Positions 1 through 9,297 are shown, numbered from the stretch's first letter. The stretch: 64,000 bases of DNA from Gammaproteobacteria bacterium (GCA_026398875.1 JAPLSB010000015.1:107732-171731), one strand, 5' to 3'. Translations and numbers: made by a program. Notes: a model not told the origin generated them from the sequence alone.

Positions 1-1
1 C

Positions 2-454
2 GTCGGCGGCGACCGGACCTGGCTGCGCGGCACCATCGGCCTGGCCGGCCCATACGACTTCCTGCCGATCACCGATCCCGATCTGCGCGACATCTTCGGC
101 GCGCCGGAAAACTACGACCAGACCCAGCCGGTGCTGTACCCGGATGGCAAGAACCCGCCGATGCTGCTGATGCACGGCCAGGACGACACCATCGTCTTCG
201 TCAAGAACACCGAAAGCCTGGCCGCCCGCATCCAGCAGGCCAACGGCCCGGTCGAAACGGTGATCTATCCGAAGATGAGCCACCGCAAGATCATCGCCTC
301 GGTCGCCACCTCGTCGATCGTGCAGATCGCCGTTGGCCAGAGCGATGTCGCGTTCTACATCAACGACTTCGTCAAGCGGATGACCAGCGCCACCGCCAAG
401 CCGGTGCAGCCGCCGGCGCCGGGCGGCCTGCAGACGATCGTGCCAACACCCTGA
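2..454 (+). CDS. alpha/beta hydrolase (esterase), 3' part only
   Basis: The frame is open from the left edge, so the N-terminal half, including the nucleophile elbow, lies outside the window. The visible 150 residues read like the C-terminal half of a BD-FAE/carboxylesterase-type hydrolase: GLAGPYDF, then LLMHGQDDTIV, which holds the likely acid Asp of the triad, and later a PKMSHRKI segment with the likely catalytic His. Such enzymes cleave carboxylic esters; the substrate cannot be told. It stops 7 nt before the next gene, which suggests co-transcription. Confidence 0.75.
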   Translation, partial: VGGDRTWLRGTIGLAGPYDFLPITDPDLRDIFGAPENYDQTQPVLYPDGKNPPMLLMHGQDDTIVFVKNTESLAARIQQANGPVETVIYPKMSHRKIIASVATSSIVQIAVGQSDVAFYINDFVKRMTSATAKPVQPPAPGGLQTIVPTP

Positions 455-461
455 TCGAGCC

Positions 462-989
462 GTGATCCGCGCTTATCGCGGTCGGCTGCCGCGACTGGGC
501 AATGACGCCTACGTCGACGAACAGGCCTGCGTGATCGGTGACGTCGAGGCCGGTGACGACGTCTCGATCTGGCCGATGGCCGTGGTCCGTGGCGACGTCA
601 ATTTCATCCGCATCGGCCATCGCACGAACGTGCAAGACGGTGCGGTGCTGCATGTCACTCACGATGGCCCGCTGCTGCCGGGCGGCATGGGTCTGATCAT
701 CGGCGATGATGTCACCATCGGCCATCAGGCGATCCTGCATGGCTGCACGATTGGCAACCGCTGCCTGATCGGCATGGGTGCGAAGGTGCTCGACCGCGTG
801 GTCATCGAGGATGATGTGCTGCTTGGCGCCGGCAGCCTGGTGTCGCCCGGCAAGCGTCTGGAATCCGGCTGGCTGTACCGCGGCAGCCCGGCGGTCGCGG
901 CGCGCAAGCTGACCGAGACGGAAATCGCCAATCTGCGCTACTCCGCGGCGCATTACGTCCGCGTCAAGAACCACTATCTGCAGGGCTGA
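462..989 (+). CDS. gamma-class carbonic anhydrase-like hexapeptide protein
   Basis: The 175-aa protein starts at GTG, 7 nt after the preceding stop. It is built from left-handed beta-helix hexapeptide repeats from about residue 15 to 145, followed by a C-terminal helix. His64, His88 and His93 fall in the spacing used for zinc by gamma carbonic anhydrases (H...HxxxxH), and Arg43 and Gln58 are in the conserved positions. YrdA/PaaY/CaiE relatives are cytoplasmic trimers, some with CO2 hydration activity and others with thioesterase or unknown roles. The fold is clear; the exact reaction is inferred. Confidence 0.85.
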   Translation: MIRAYRGRLPRLGNDAYVDEQACVIGDVEAGDDVSIWPMAVVRGDVNFIRIGHRTNVQDGAVLHVTHDGPLLPGGMGLIIGDDVTIGHQAILHGCTIGNRCLIGMGAKVLDRVVIEDDVLLGAGSLVSPGKRLESGWLYRGSPAVAARKLTETEIANLRYSAAHYVRVKNHYLQG

Positions 990-1020
990 TCCGCATGGCT
1001 GCGCGCGAACAAGCAAACCG

Positions 1021-1124
1021 TTAAACGCAAAGGCGCAAGGAAAAGCCAAGAAAGGACGCAAAGAAAAGCCTTCGATTTCTTGTCCTTTGCGTCCTTTCCT
1101 TTCCCTTTGCGCCTTTGCGTTTAA
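1021..1124. repeat. long imperfect palindrome (interspersed-repeat type)
   Basis: Positions 1021-1038 and 1107-1124 form a perfect 18-bp inverted repeat (TTAAACGCAAAGGCGCAA and its complement). The inner parts (around 1049-1063 and 1083-1097) also pair imperfectly, so nearly the whole 104 bp can fold into one hairpin. AACGCAAAGGCGCAA-type palindromes recur between genes in many proteobacteria. It sits between the carbonic anhydrase gene and gpmA and may act as a terminator or mRNA-protecting hairpin. Confidence 0.7.
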
Positions 1125-1193
1125 CTTTTGACTTCGCCGTCAGCTTTTGATTTGGCTTCACCCGAACCACCCAACACCCACAAGCGCCCCGAC

Positions 1194-1958
1194 ATGACTG
1201 CCCAAACGACTCGCAAACTCGTCCTGCTGCGCCACGGCCAGAGCCAGTGGAACCTCGAAAACCGCTTCACCGGCTGGGTCGATGTCGACCTCACCGAGCA
1301 GGGCCGCGCCGAAGCGAAAGCCGGCGGCGAACTGATGCTGGCCGAAGGCCTGAAGTTCGATTGCGCACACACTTCGGTGCTGAAGCGCGCGATCCGCACG
1401 CTGAACACCGCGCTCGACGCGATGGATCAGCAGTGGATTCCGGTGACCAAGACCTGGCGCCTGAACGAGCGCCATTACGGCGCGCTGCAGGGTCTGGACA
1501 AGGCCGAGACCACCGCCAAGCACGGCGAGGCGCAGGTCAAGGTCTGGCGCCGCAGCTACGACATTCCGCCGCCGTCGATGACGCTCGACGATCCGGGCCA
1601 TCCGGCCAACGACGCGCGCTACACCAAGCTCGACGTCAACGCGCTGCCGGGCACCGAATCGCTGGCCACGACACTCGACCGCGTGCTGCCGTACTGGCAT
1701 GACGCCATCGCCCCGCAGCTCAAGGCTGGCCAGACGGTGCTGGTCGCCGCCCACGGCAATTCCCTGCGCGCGCTGTATAAGTACCTGACCGGTGCCAGCG
1801 AAGCGGAGATCCTCGAGATCAACATCCCGACCGGCATTCCGCTGCTGTTCGAGCTCGACGAGCAGCTGAAGGTCGTCAGCCACCGCTACCTGGGCGATCC
1901 GGCAGCGGCCAAGGCGGCCGCCGAAGCGGTGGCCAATCAGGCCAAGGCCAAGGGCTGA
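1194..1958 (+). CDS. gpmA: 2,3-bisphosphoglycerate-dependent phosphoglycerate mutase
   Basis: GpmA interconverts 3- and 2-phosphoglycerate in glycolysis and gluconeogenesis. The 254-aa length matches the family (about 250). [12 protein letters not shown] at residues 9-20 contains the phospho-accepting His14. [20 protein letters not shown] with the conserved Glu, and [10 protein letters not shown] with the second active-site His are all present. The ATG at 1194 was chosen over an upstream in-frame TTG at 1128 because the family begins a few residues before the RHG motif. It appears monocistronic, with the palindrome at 1021-1124 upstream. Confidence 0.95.
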   Translation: MTAQTTRKLVLLRHGQSQWNLENRFTGWVDVDLTEQGRAEAKAGGELMLAEGLKFDCAHTSVLKRAIRTLNTALDAMDQQWIPVTKTWRLNERHYGALQGLDKAETTAKHGEAQVKVWRRSYDIPPPSMTLDDPGHPANDARYTKLDVNALPGTESLATTLDRVLPYWHDAIAPQLKAGQTVLVAAHGNSLRALYKYLTGASEAEILEINIPTGIPLLFELDEQLKVVSHRYLGDPAAAKAAAEAVANQAKAKG

Positions 1959-1983
1959 GATTGCACCCGCAACCTGCGACGGC

Positions 1984-3396
1984 TCAGCGTCGCAGGTTGC
2001 GCAGCCGTTCGCGGATGCCGCTGCCTTCGGCTTCGTCGCCGTCGTCCGGCGGCTCCACGGCATATAGCGGCCACTTGCTCGGCACGCCCTTCAGGGTGTG
2101 CACACCGCGCTCGCGGAACTCGAAGCGGCCACCGATCACGACATCGCGCAAGGTCCGCGACACCAGCACTTCGCCAGCGTCGGCCAGCCCGAGCACGCGG
2201 GCACCGATGTGCACGGCCATGCCGCCGATCCGGCCTTCCTCGCGCAGTTCGACCTCGCCGATGTGCATCGCCACGCGAATGTCGAGGCCGAGCCGGGCCA
2301 TCGCCGGCGGCAGCGCCTGCGCGCAGTCGATCGCCGCGCTCGGCATCGTGAACATGGCCAGGTTGCCATCGCCGGCCGAATCGACCAGCCGTCCACCATG
2401 GGCATCGATGGCGTCACGGACGATGCGATCGTGCAGGTCGAGCTTGTCGCGCCAGACGGTGTCGCCGAGCTTCGCCAGCTGCTTGGTCGAATCGACAATG
2501 TCGGTAAACAGCAGCGTCGCCAGTGCTCGTTCGGCGCTGCTTTGCGGCCGGCGACCGGTGACGAACTCCTCGATCGCCGCGTGGATCTCGTCGGCGCCTT
2601 CCCAGAGCATGTCGGCGTCGGCACCGGGCAGCTCGATGTAACGGGCACCGGCGATGTGGTCGGCGACGTAGCGGCTTTGCGCGGCCGGGAAGATCGCCAG
2701 ATCGCGACGGCCGAAGACCAGCGTCGGCACGGTGATGCGCGGCAGGATGTGGCGGGCATCGAGGCTCGCGGAAATCTGCAGGTTTTCGACCACCGCGCGC
2801 GGGCTCGCCATCGCCCGATGCAGCTTGGTGTACCAGCGCAAGGTAGCCGGGTTGTCGGCCTGGCTGGGGTCGAAGGCGGCCGCGAACTCGGTGCGGCCCC
2901 AGCCTTGGGCAATCATCTCGACCAGCGCCGTGCCGACTTCGGACGGGTGACCCTGCGGATAATCCGGCCGCTGCGCAAAACAGGCGCTGGTGAACACGAA
3001 GATCAGCCCGGACACCCGTTCCGGATGCCGCTGCGTGAACTCCAGCAGCAACGGGCCGGCATCGATGCTGCCCATCAGTACGGCCTGTTTCGATTCGCAG
3101 GCGTCGAGCACCGCGACCAGGTCTTCGCACCAGTGGTCGACCATCGTGCCGCCGTCGAGTGGACGGGCATCGGAAAGGCCGCAGCCGCGGCGATCGAAGC
3201 GGATCAGCCGCGTGCACGCGGCCAGCCGGCGCATCGAGCGGGCCGCGGCCGGCTCTTCCCAGAAGATGTCCAGGTGACTCCAGACGCCGGTGGTGTGGAC
3301 CAGGTCGCGGCCGCGCACGCCCGGCGGCGGGCCCAGCGTCTGGTAGGCCACGCGGTCGGCGCCAAGTGCGGCGAACTGGGTTTCGGGAAGATCCAA
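1984..3396 (-). CDS. alpha/beta hydrolase-like domain fused to class III adenylate/guanylate cyclase
   Basis: About 470 aa. The N-terminal 270 residues have an alpha/beta hydrolase fold (RFDRRGCGLSD, then GSIDAGPLLLEF). The nucleophile position of the usual GxSxG reads Ile (about residue 111) and the usual catalytic His in the PGxDH motif reads Ala (about 261), so this half is probably a non-catalytic sensor. Residues about 290-455 are a class III cyclase: LLFTDIVDST with metal-binding Asp, SAGDGNLAMF, and HIGEVELREEGRIGGMAVHIGARV. It would make cAMP or cGMP. No ATG or GTG occurs near the expected N-terminus; TTG at 3396 is the best guess and the true start is uncertain. Divergent from the MATE gene. 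Confidence 0.85.
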   Translation of the reverse strand: MDLPETQFAALGADRVAYQTLGPPPGVRGRDLVHTTGVWSHLDIFWEEPAAARSMRRLAACTRLIRFDRRGCGLSDARPLDGGTMVDHWCEDLVAVLDACESKQAVLMGSIDAGPLLLEFTQRHPERVSGLIFVFTSACFAQRPDYPQGHPSEVGTALVEMIAQGWGRTEFAAAFDPSQADNPATLRWYTKLHRAMASPRAVVENLQISASLDARHILPRITVPTLVFGRRDLAIFPAAQSRYVADHIAGARYIELPGADADMLWEGADEIHAAIEEFVTGRRPQSSAERALATLLFTDIVDSTKQLAKLGDTVWRDKLDLHDRIVRDAIDAHGGRLVDSAGDGNLAMFTMPSAAIDCAQALPPAMARLGLDIRVAMHIGEVELREEGRIGGMAVHIGARVLGLADAGEVLVSRTLRDVVIGGRFEFRERGVHTLKGVPSKWPLYAVEPPDDGDEAEGSGIRERLRNLRR

Positions 3397-3596
3397 GGCA
3401 GGCAGTGACGAGGTGAAGGCGCTGATGATGCACGCGCCGCGCCGATGCGTGCTGACGGGCCGTTCATTCGGCTTCGACGATGGGGCAAATGGCTGGAACG
3501 CAAGGGACCGCGAGCGCAGAATACGAGTCCTCGTCGTGCCCGACCGCCCGAGCAGGGAATCATCTCCCCGGCTTCGCCCGGAATCTGGACGCCACC

Positions 3597-4985
3597 ATGT
3601 CTCGCCTGATCTCGCCGGCCTTCCGCAGTGAAGTGCTGGCCAACCTACGCCTCGCGCTGCCGCTGATCGCCGCACAGATTGCCGCCGTTGGCATGGGCAC
3701 GATCGATACCCTCTACGCCGGCCAGCTCGGGCCGCGCGCGCTGGCCGCCGTGGCCGTGGCAGTCAATGTCTACAACCTGTTCCTGATCTTCTTCATGGGC
3801 CTGCTGATGGCCTGCTCGCCGATCACCGCGCAGATGTTCGGCGCCCGCCGGCCGGCGGCCGAGCTCGGCGGTTTCCTGCGTCGTTCGCAGCGTTTCGGGG
3901 TGATCTCGGGGCTGCTGTGGACCGGCCTGCTGAATCTTGCCGGCCCGACCGTGCTGCGCCAGCTGAACCTGTCGGCGGAGACGACGACGGATGCGATCGG
4001 CTTCCTGCGCTGGTTCTCGATGGCCGGCTTCATGACCGCGATCTGGTTCGTGCTGCGCTTCTCGGCGGAAGGTCTCGGCCAGGTGCGGCCGATCGTCATT
4101 GCCGGGCTGGTCGGGCTGGCCGCCAATGCGCTGTTCGGCTGGTTGCTGGTGTTCGGCCATGCCGGCTTGCCGGCGCTCGGCATCAACGGCCTGGGGCTGG
4201 CGTCGACCCTGGCCACCGGCCTGATGGTGGCGGTGCTGCTGGCGCAATACCGGCGCGTGCCGGTGCTGCGCGAAGCGCTGCAGGCTTCGCGTGATCGCCT
4301 TGCTGCAGTCGGCGAGGGTGGCCGCGACATCCTCAAGCTCGGCCTGCCGATCGCCGCGATCATCACTGCCGAAGGGGGGCTGTTCGTGCTGATGGCGCTG
4401 CTGATGGCGCGCTTCGGCGAAACCACCGTTGCCGCCTACCAGGTGGCGATCAATTTTTCGTCGCTGGTGTTCATGATCCCGCTCGGCGTCGGCATGGCCA
4501 CAACCGTGCGCGTCGGCCACGCCGCCGGTGCCGGCGATCATGCGGCGGCGCGCTGGCGCGGCTTCGTGGGCTTGAGTCTCGGCACGGTGAACGCGGCGTC
4601 GAACGCGGCGATCATGCTGCTGTTCACCAGCCTGATCATCAGCCTGTACACGGCCGATCCGGTGATCGCCGGGCAGGCCGGCGGCTTCCTGCTGATTTCG
4701 GCGGCGTTCCAGCTGTTCGACGGCGTGCAGGCCACGGCCAACGGCGCTCTGCGCGGCCTCAAGGACACGCGCATGCCGATGCTGCTGACGCTGGTCTCGT
4801 ACTGGGCGATCGGCATGCCGGTCGCATGGTGGCTGGCGTTCCGCAGTGGTCACGGCCCGGACGGCCTGTGGTGGGGGCTGACGGCCGGTCTGGCCGCTGC
4901 GGCAGTCGGGCTGACGCTGCGCTTCGCCTACAAGTCCGCGAAGCTGGTCCGGCGAGCGTCGGCTGGCGCGGCGCTCAACGCCTGA
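3597..4985 (+). CDS. MATE family efflux transporter
   Basis: A 462-aa polytopic inner-membrane protein with about 12 hydrophobic segments arranged as two MatE repeats, the normal length for NorM-type Na+ or H+ antiporters that export cationic drugs and dyes. The opening stretch (residues 10-40: LANLRLALPLIAAQIAAVGM, then IDTLYAGQLG) is typical. The ATG at 3597 fits the family N-terminus; the frame is open further upstream, but that part has no hydrophobic or family character. The next gene starts 10 nt downstream, so the two are probably co-transcribed. Confidence 0.92.
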   Translation: MSRLISPAFRSEVLANLRLALPLIAAQIAAVGMGTIDTLYAGQLGPRALAAVAVAVNVYNLFLIFFMGLLMACSPITAQMFGARRPAAELGGFLRRSQRFGVISGLLWTGLLNLAGPTVLRQLNLSAETTTDAIGFLRWFSMAGFMTAIWFVLRFSAEGLGQVRPIVIAGLVGLAANALFGWLLVFGHAGLPALGINGLGLASTLATGLMVAVLLAQYRRVPVLREALQASRDRLAAVGEGGRDILKLGLPIAAIITAEGGLFVLMALLMARFGETTVAAYQVAINFSSLVFMIPLGVGMATTVRVGHAAGAGDHAAARWRGFVGLSLGTVNAASNAAIMLLFTSLIISLYTADPVIAGQAGGFLLISAAFQLFDGVQATANGALRGLKDTRMPMLLTLVSYWAIGMPVAWWLAFRSGHGPDGLWWGLTAGLAAAAVGLTLRFAYKSAKLVRRASAGAALNA

Positions 4986-4995
4986 AGCGGGTGCC

Positions 4996-6639
4996 GTGGC
5001 TGATCTCGATCCGCGGCTGACTGAACTGCGCGCCGTTGCGCAGGCTGGCGATCTGGCACGCGCCGCACGGCTCGCCGAGGCCCTGATCGCCGACGGCAGC
5101 TTGCGCGAGCCCTTGCCGTTTCGCGTCCTCGGCGCTGCCCGCGAAGCACAGGGACGGCTGGCCGAAGCGGCGCAGGCGCTGCTCGGTGCGCTGCGCCTGG
5201 ATGATCGCCACGTGCCGACGCTGACCGCCTACGGCCAGGTTCGCGCGCGGCTCGGGCAACTCGATGAAGCGCAGGCGGCGCTGCAGCGCGCCGTTGCGCT
5301 CGACGGTCACGACGCCGGTGCGCAGTTCGCGCTTGGCTGGACGCTGGAGAATCGCGGCGAGGTCGACGCGGCGCTGGTCGCTTACGGGCATGCCGCCGCG
5401 CGCGAACCGCGCCACGCATCGGCCCATGCCCATGCCGCGGCACTGTCGGTGCGCCGGGCGCGCTGGGCGGCGGCCCGCAGCCATGCCGAGGCCGCGCTCG
5501 CCATCGATGGCGGATCGGCGGTGGCGCAGATCGCGCTGGCGCAGGCCGATCTCGGCGAGCAGCAGCCGGCACGCGCCGAAGCGCGGCTGCGGGCGCTGCT
5601 GGCTGCACCATGGGGCCTGTCCGCGCAGACGGCCGCCGTGGCGCGGTCGGCGCTCGGTGACAGCCTGCACGCGCAAGCGCAGTCGGCACCGGCCTTCGCT
5701 GCCTGGCAGGACGCGAACATGGCGCTGCGCCAGCTGCACGCTGCGCGTTTCGCGCCTGGTGCGGGCAGCGAGCGCGGTCTGGCGTTGGCGGCGCGGCTGA
5801 CGGCGGCCTATGCGCCAGGGCAGCGAAGGCCGTGGCCTGCGCAGCCGGCGCCGACCGGGATGCCGGCCGGGCTGCCGGCCGCAGGGCACGCCTTCATCGT
5901 CGGCTTTCCGCGCTCCGGCACGACGTTGCTCGGTCAGGTGCTCGGCAGCCATCCGTCGATCACCACGCTCGACGAGGTCGAACTGCTGTCGGCGGCGGCC
6001 GGCGATCTGCTCGGCAGCGAAGCCGGTCTGGCGGCGCTCGATGCCGGTGACCCGGCGCTGCTGGCGCGCTACCGCGCCGATTACTGGCGTGCCGTCGAAG
6101 CCAGGCTCGGCGCGCTGGCCGGCCAGGTGTTCATCGACAAGCTGCCGACCTACCTGCTCGGCCTGCCGCTGCTGGCGCGGCTGTTTCCGCAGGCGCGGTT
6201 CATCGTCGTGCGGCGCGATCCGCGCGATGTCGTGCTGAGCTGTTTCCGGCACCTGTTCGTGATCAATCCGTCGACCTGGGAGTTTCTCGATCTGTTTGAT
6301 GCGGCGCGCTTCTTCGACGCCACCCAGCGGCTGGCCGAACACTGGCTGGCAACCTTGCCGATCAGCGCGCAGATCGTTCGCCACGAGGATCTGGTCGACG
6401 ATTTCGATGGCACCACGCGCCATTTGTGCGCCTTCCTCGGCCTCGACTGGGACGCTGCAACGCGGGATTTCGCGGCGGCCTCGGCGACGCGGCCGGTGCG
6501 CACGGTCAGCAGCGGGCAAGTCAGCCGCGGCTTGTATCGGGACGGTGCCGGGCAGTGGCGTGCCTATCGCGAACAACTGGCGCCGGTGCTGCCGCTGCTT
6601 GCACCGTGGGTCGCGGCCTGGGGTTATCCGCCGGACTGA
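4996..6639 (+). CDS. TPR-repeat sulfotransferase
   Basis: A 547-aa protein starting at GTG. Residues 1 to about 230 are Ala/Leu/Arg-rich TPR helical pairs. From about residue 300 comes a sulfotransferase domain: the 5'-phosphosulfate-binding loop GFPRSGTTLLGQVLGSHPSI near 302-321, and the 3'-phosphate region IVVRRDPRDVVLSCF near 402. The enzyme would transfer sulfate from PAPS to an unknown acceptor; TPR-fused forms resemble tyrosylprotein-sulfotransferase-like enzymes. No signal peptide is evident. It follows the MATE gene by 10 nt, which could hint at modification plus export of one metabolite, but that is speculation. Confidence 0.88.
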   Translation: MADLDPRLTELRAVAQAGDLARAARLAEALIADGSLREPLPFRVLGAAREAQGRLAEAAQALLGALRLDDRHVPTLTAYGQVRARLGQLDEAQAALQRAVALDGHDAGAQFALGWTLENRGEVDAALVAYGHAAAREPRHASAHAHAAALSVRRARWAAARSHAEAALAIDGGSAVAQIALAQADLGEQQPARAEARLRALLAAPWGLSAQTAAVARSALGDSLHAQAQSAPAFAAWQDANMALRQLHAARFAPGAGSERGLALAARLTAAYAPGQRRPWPAQPAPTGMPAGLPAAGHAFIVGFPRSGTTLLGQVLGSHPSITTLDEVELLSAAAGDLLGSEAGLAALDAGDPALLARYRADYWRAVEARLGALAGQVFIDKLPTYLLGLPLLARLFPQARFIVVRRDPRDVVLSCFRHLFVINPSTWEFLDLFDAARFFDATQRLAEHWLATLPISAQIVRHEDLVDDFDGTTRHLCAFLGLDWDAATRDFAAASATRPVRTVSSGQVSRGLYRDGAGQWRAYREQLAPVLPLLAPWVAAWGYPPD

Positions 6640-6755
6640 TGCGGCGGTTGCGCGAAAGATTCCAAGGTCATGAAAAACAGTGCTCGGCCGTGTTCTTGAT
6701 CTGACCTCGGCGGCGCGCATGATGTCGATCCCGCTGAACACCACAGGAGAACGAC

Positions 6756-7391
6756 ATGACATTGCGACTGGGCGACATCGTCCCGGACTTCACCGCCGAG
6801 ACCACCGAAGGCCCGATCCGCTTCCATGACTGGCTGGGCACGTCGTGGGGCGTGCTGTTCAGCCATCCGAAGAACTACACGCCGGTGTGCACGACCGAGC
6901 TGGGCTACACCGCCAAGCTGAAGCCGGAATTCGAGCGTCGCAACGTCAAGGCGATCGGCCTGTCGGTCGACAAGCTCGAAGACCATCACGGCTGGGCGAA
7001 AGACATCGAGGAAACCCAGGGCGCGGCGCTGAACTTTCCGCTGATCGCCGATGCCGACCGCAAGGTCGCCGACCTCTACGACATGATCCACCCGAACGCG
7101 TCCGACAGCTTCACGGTGCGCAGCGTGTTCGTCATCGACCCGAACAAGAAGCTGCGCCTGAGCCTGACCTATCCGGCGTCCACCGGGCGCAACTTCGACG
7201 AGATCCTGCGGGTGATCGACAGCCTGCAGCTGACCGACAAGCACAAGGTCGCCACGCCGGTGAACTGGAAGCAGGGCGAGGACGTGATCATCGTGCCGGC
7301 GCTGAAGAACGAGGACGCCGCCAAGCTGTTCCCGGACGGCTGGAAAACCCTGAAGCCGTACCTGCGCGTGGTGCCGCAGCCGAAGGGCTGA
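6756..7391 (+). CDS. 1-Cys peroxiredoxin (Prx6 type)
   Basis: A 211-aa thiol peroxidase that reduces H2O2 and organic hydroperoxides in the cytoplasm. The peroxidatic Cys45 lies in YTPVCTTELG; no other Cys exists in the protein, which defines the 1-Cys class. The Prx6-type C-terminal extension is present (TPVNWKQGEDVIIVPA and a terminal KPYLRVV-like segment). An AGGAGA ribosome-binding site at 6745-6750 lies 5 nt before the ATG. It appears monocistronic, with a GST-like gene convergent downstream. Confidence 0.95.
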   Translation: MTLRLGDIVPDFTAETTEGPIRFHDWLGTSWGVLFSHPKNYTPVCTTELGYTAKLKPEFERRNVKAIGLSVDKLEDHHGWAKDIEETQGAALNFPLIADADRKVADLYDMIHPNASDSFTVRSVFVIDPNKKLRLSLTYPASTGRNFDEILRVIDSLQLTDKHKVATPVNWKQGEDVIIVPALKNEDAAKLFPDGWKTLKPYLRVVPQPKG

Positions 7392-7403
7392 GGCCGGTCA
7401 CGG

Positions 7404-8090
7404 TCAGTCGACCTGAATGCCTTCGCGGGCGATCACCCGTTCCACCGCCGGGATCGCCCGCAGGCCGTCGACCAGGGCAGCAAAGTTTGGATAGTCGCGG
7501 CGCATGTCGATGCCGCAGCGGTTGCCCCAGCGGTAGTGCACGACCAGCATCGCGTCGACGACGCTGAACGAGTCGCCGATCGCAAAGCGCCGGCCGGCCA
7601 GCTTCGCATCCAGCTCCGCATAGCCGGCACGCACGGTGATGCGGCCCTGTTCGCCAATCGCTGCGTGGGCGGCCTTGTCGGCGGATGTCGTGAAGCGCTC
7701 CGGCCGGAACACGGTCCGCACACCGGTCTGGTGCATCGTCGTCGCCAGCCAGCTCAAGAATTCGACGGTGCGGATCGCGGCGATCGGATCGCTCGCCATC
7801 AAGCCGGCCTCCGGATGGCGGCTGGCCAGAAACAGCAGGATCGCGGTCGATTCGGTCAGGATCTGCGCGCGGCCGTCGGCATCGCGAAAGCTCAGTGCCG
7901 GCACCCGTCCGCGCGGGTTGATCGCCAGATACTCGGGCTTGCGATTGGCGCCATCGGCAATCACCACGCGCACCGGTTCCCAGACGACGCCACAGCGTTC
8001 ACCCAGCAGCTCCAGCGCGATGTGCGGCGCCAGCGAGCAGGCGCCTGGGGAGTGGAACAGCTGATAGGTCGGGGCGGCGTCGGTCGGCAT
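7404..8090 (-). CDS. glutathione S-transferase family protein
   Basis: A 228-aa protein. Residues about 7-85 form the thioredoxin-like GSH-binding half (FHSPGACSLAPHIALELLG, RGRVPALSF with cis-Pro, LTESTAILLFLA with the Glu-Ser that binds the gamma-glutamyl group). The rest is the all-helical C-terminal domain, including FAIGDSFSVVDAMLVVHYRW. It resembles beta-class bacterial GSTs used in detoxification or dechlorination; the substrate is unknown. The start at 8090 puts Met 12 residues before the first-strand motif; the frame is open upstream to 8195 but without family similarity. Confidence 0.9.
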   Translation of the reverse strand: MPTDAAPTYQLFHSPGACSLAPHIALELLGERCGVVWEPVRVVIADGANRKPEYLAINPRGRVPALSFRDADGRAQILTESTAILLFLASRHPEAGLMASDPIAAIRTVEFLSWLATTMHQTGVRTVFRPERFTTSADKAAHAAIGEQGRITVRAGYAELDAKLAGRRFAIGDSFSVVDAMLVVHYRWGNRCGIDMRRDYPNFAALVDGLRAIPAVERVIAREGIQVD

Positions 8091-8292
8091 CGGCGTCTTC
8101 GAGGTGGCGTGGGCGAAGGCCGCAGTGTGCCGCTGCGACAACTGCGCGTCATCGCGGGCATGCCCGCCGGGCCGGCTGAAAAGCGCGCCGGCCACGCTAA
8201 TATGAATCGGCGTTCAGCGCGCTTTCAGGTGACGGCCGTCAGGCTGCGTCCGCGTGTTCACGCCCCCTTGCCAACCGATCAGGAAATTCACG

Positions 8293-8793
8293 ATGCGTGC
8301 AGCTCTCGTTGCTCTGATGTTCGTTACGGCCACCGGCGCTGCGCTGGCCGACTGGAAGAAGGACTTGAAGGATGCCGCCAAGCAGCAGGCGGGCGCGAAG
8401 CTCGAACAGACGCTCGGCCTGCCGAACCCGGCACCGGCCGGTTCGGCGGTCTACTTCATCAACCTGAAGTCCGGCGCGACCATTGCCAGCCCGACGCTGG
8501 TCCAGTTCGGCCTGAAGGGCGCCGGCGTGTCGCCGGCCGGTCTGCAGAGCACCGACACCGGCCATCACGTGCTGCTGGTCGATGATCCGCAGTACGACGC
8601 CACGCTCGCGCTGCCGCTGGACAACCCGAAGATCAAGCATTTCGACAAGGGCCAGACCGAGACCGCGCTGACGCTGTCGCCGGGCACCCACACGCTGCAG
8701 CTGATCCTGGCCGACTGGAAGCAGCAGTCGTTCAACCCGGCGGTGGTGTCGGAGCGGATCACCGTCACGGTGTCCGGCACGGCAAAGAAGTAA
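8293..8793 (+). CDS. periplasmic DUF4399 protein
   Basis: A 166-aa exported protein. Residues 1-19 are a classical signal peptide ending in GAALA, with cleavage before DWK. The DUF4399 signature follows: YFINLKSGATIASP, VQFGLKGAGVSPAG, then GHHVLLVDD and LSPGTHTLQLILADW. Members are small periplasmic proteins of unknown function. An AGGAAA at 8281-8286 precedes the ATG at 8293 and supports this start over an upstream in-frame ATG at 8254. Probably a single-gene unit. Confidence 0.85.
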   Translation: MRAALVALMFVTATGAALADWKKDLKDAAKQQAGAKLEQTLGLPNPAPAGSAVYFINLKSGATIASPTLVQFGLKGAGVSPAGLQSTDTGHHVLLVDDPQYDATLALPLDNPKIKHFDKGQTETALTLSPGTHTLQLILADWKQQSFNPAVVSERITVTVSGTAKK

Positions 8794-8883
8794 GGCCGAT
8801 CGGCGGCGGGGAAATCGGCATTGTTGCGTTGCGGCATGTAGGCTTGCCGCTCCATTTCCGTTACCCGCCGCCGAGGTTTTCCG

Positions 8884-9297
8884 ATGCAGATCGTCCAGCT
8901 CTCACAGGACTCGTCCCGTTCCGTTGCTGACCTCTACGCAGCGCTGGCCGATCACGATCGCCTGGGCGGCGTGCTCGGTGTGCCGGTCAAGCGGATCAAG
9001 GCCGGCAAGTCCGCGCCGAATGGCGTCGGTTCGGTGCGGCGCATCGGCATGGGCCCGCTGGCGATCGAGGAAACGGTCGTCGGCGCGGTGACCGACAAGT
9101 CGATCGACTACAAGATCACCAAGGGCGGCTGGCCGCTGAAGAACCACCACGGTCGCCTCGTGTTCAAGGCGCTGCCCGGTGGCGGCAGCCAGGTGCAGTG
9201 GCGCATCGAGTTCGACGGTGCCGTTCCGGGCGCTGCAGCGCTGGTCAAGCAGCTGCTCGGCCTCGCGATCGGCCGCGGTCTGCGCAAGCTCGCCTGA
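8884..9297 (+). CDS. SRPBCC family protein
   Basis: A 137-aa protein with the START/Bet v1-like (polyketide cyclase/dehydrase) outline: an N-terminal helix region (SVADLYAALADHDRL), central beta strands (GSVRRIGMGPLAIEETVVGA), and a long C-terminal helix ending in LLGLAIGRGLRKLA. The family binds hydrophobic ligands in an internal cavity; the ligand here is unknown. It is convergent with the UDG-like gene 4 nt downstream. Confidence 0.8.
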   Translation: MQIVQLSQDSSRSVADLYAALADHDRLGGVLGVPVKRIKAGKSAPNGVGSVRRIGMGPLAIEETVVGAVTDKSIDYKITKGGWPLKNHHGRLVFKALPGGGSQVQWRIEFDGAVPGAAALVKQLLGLAIGRGLRKLA

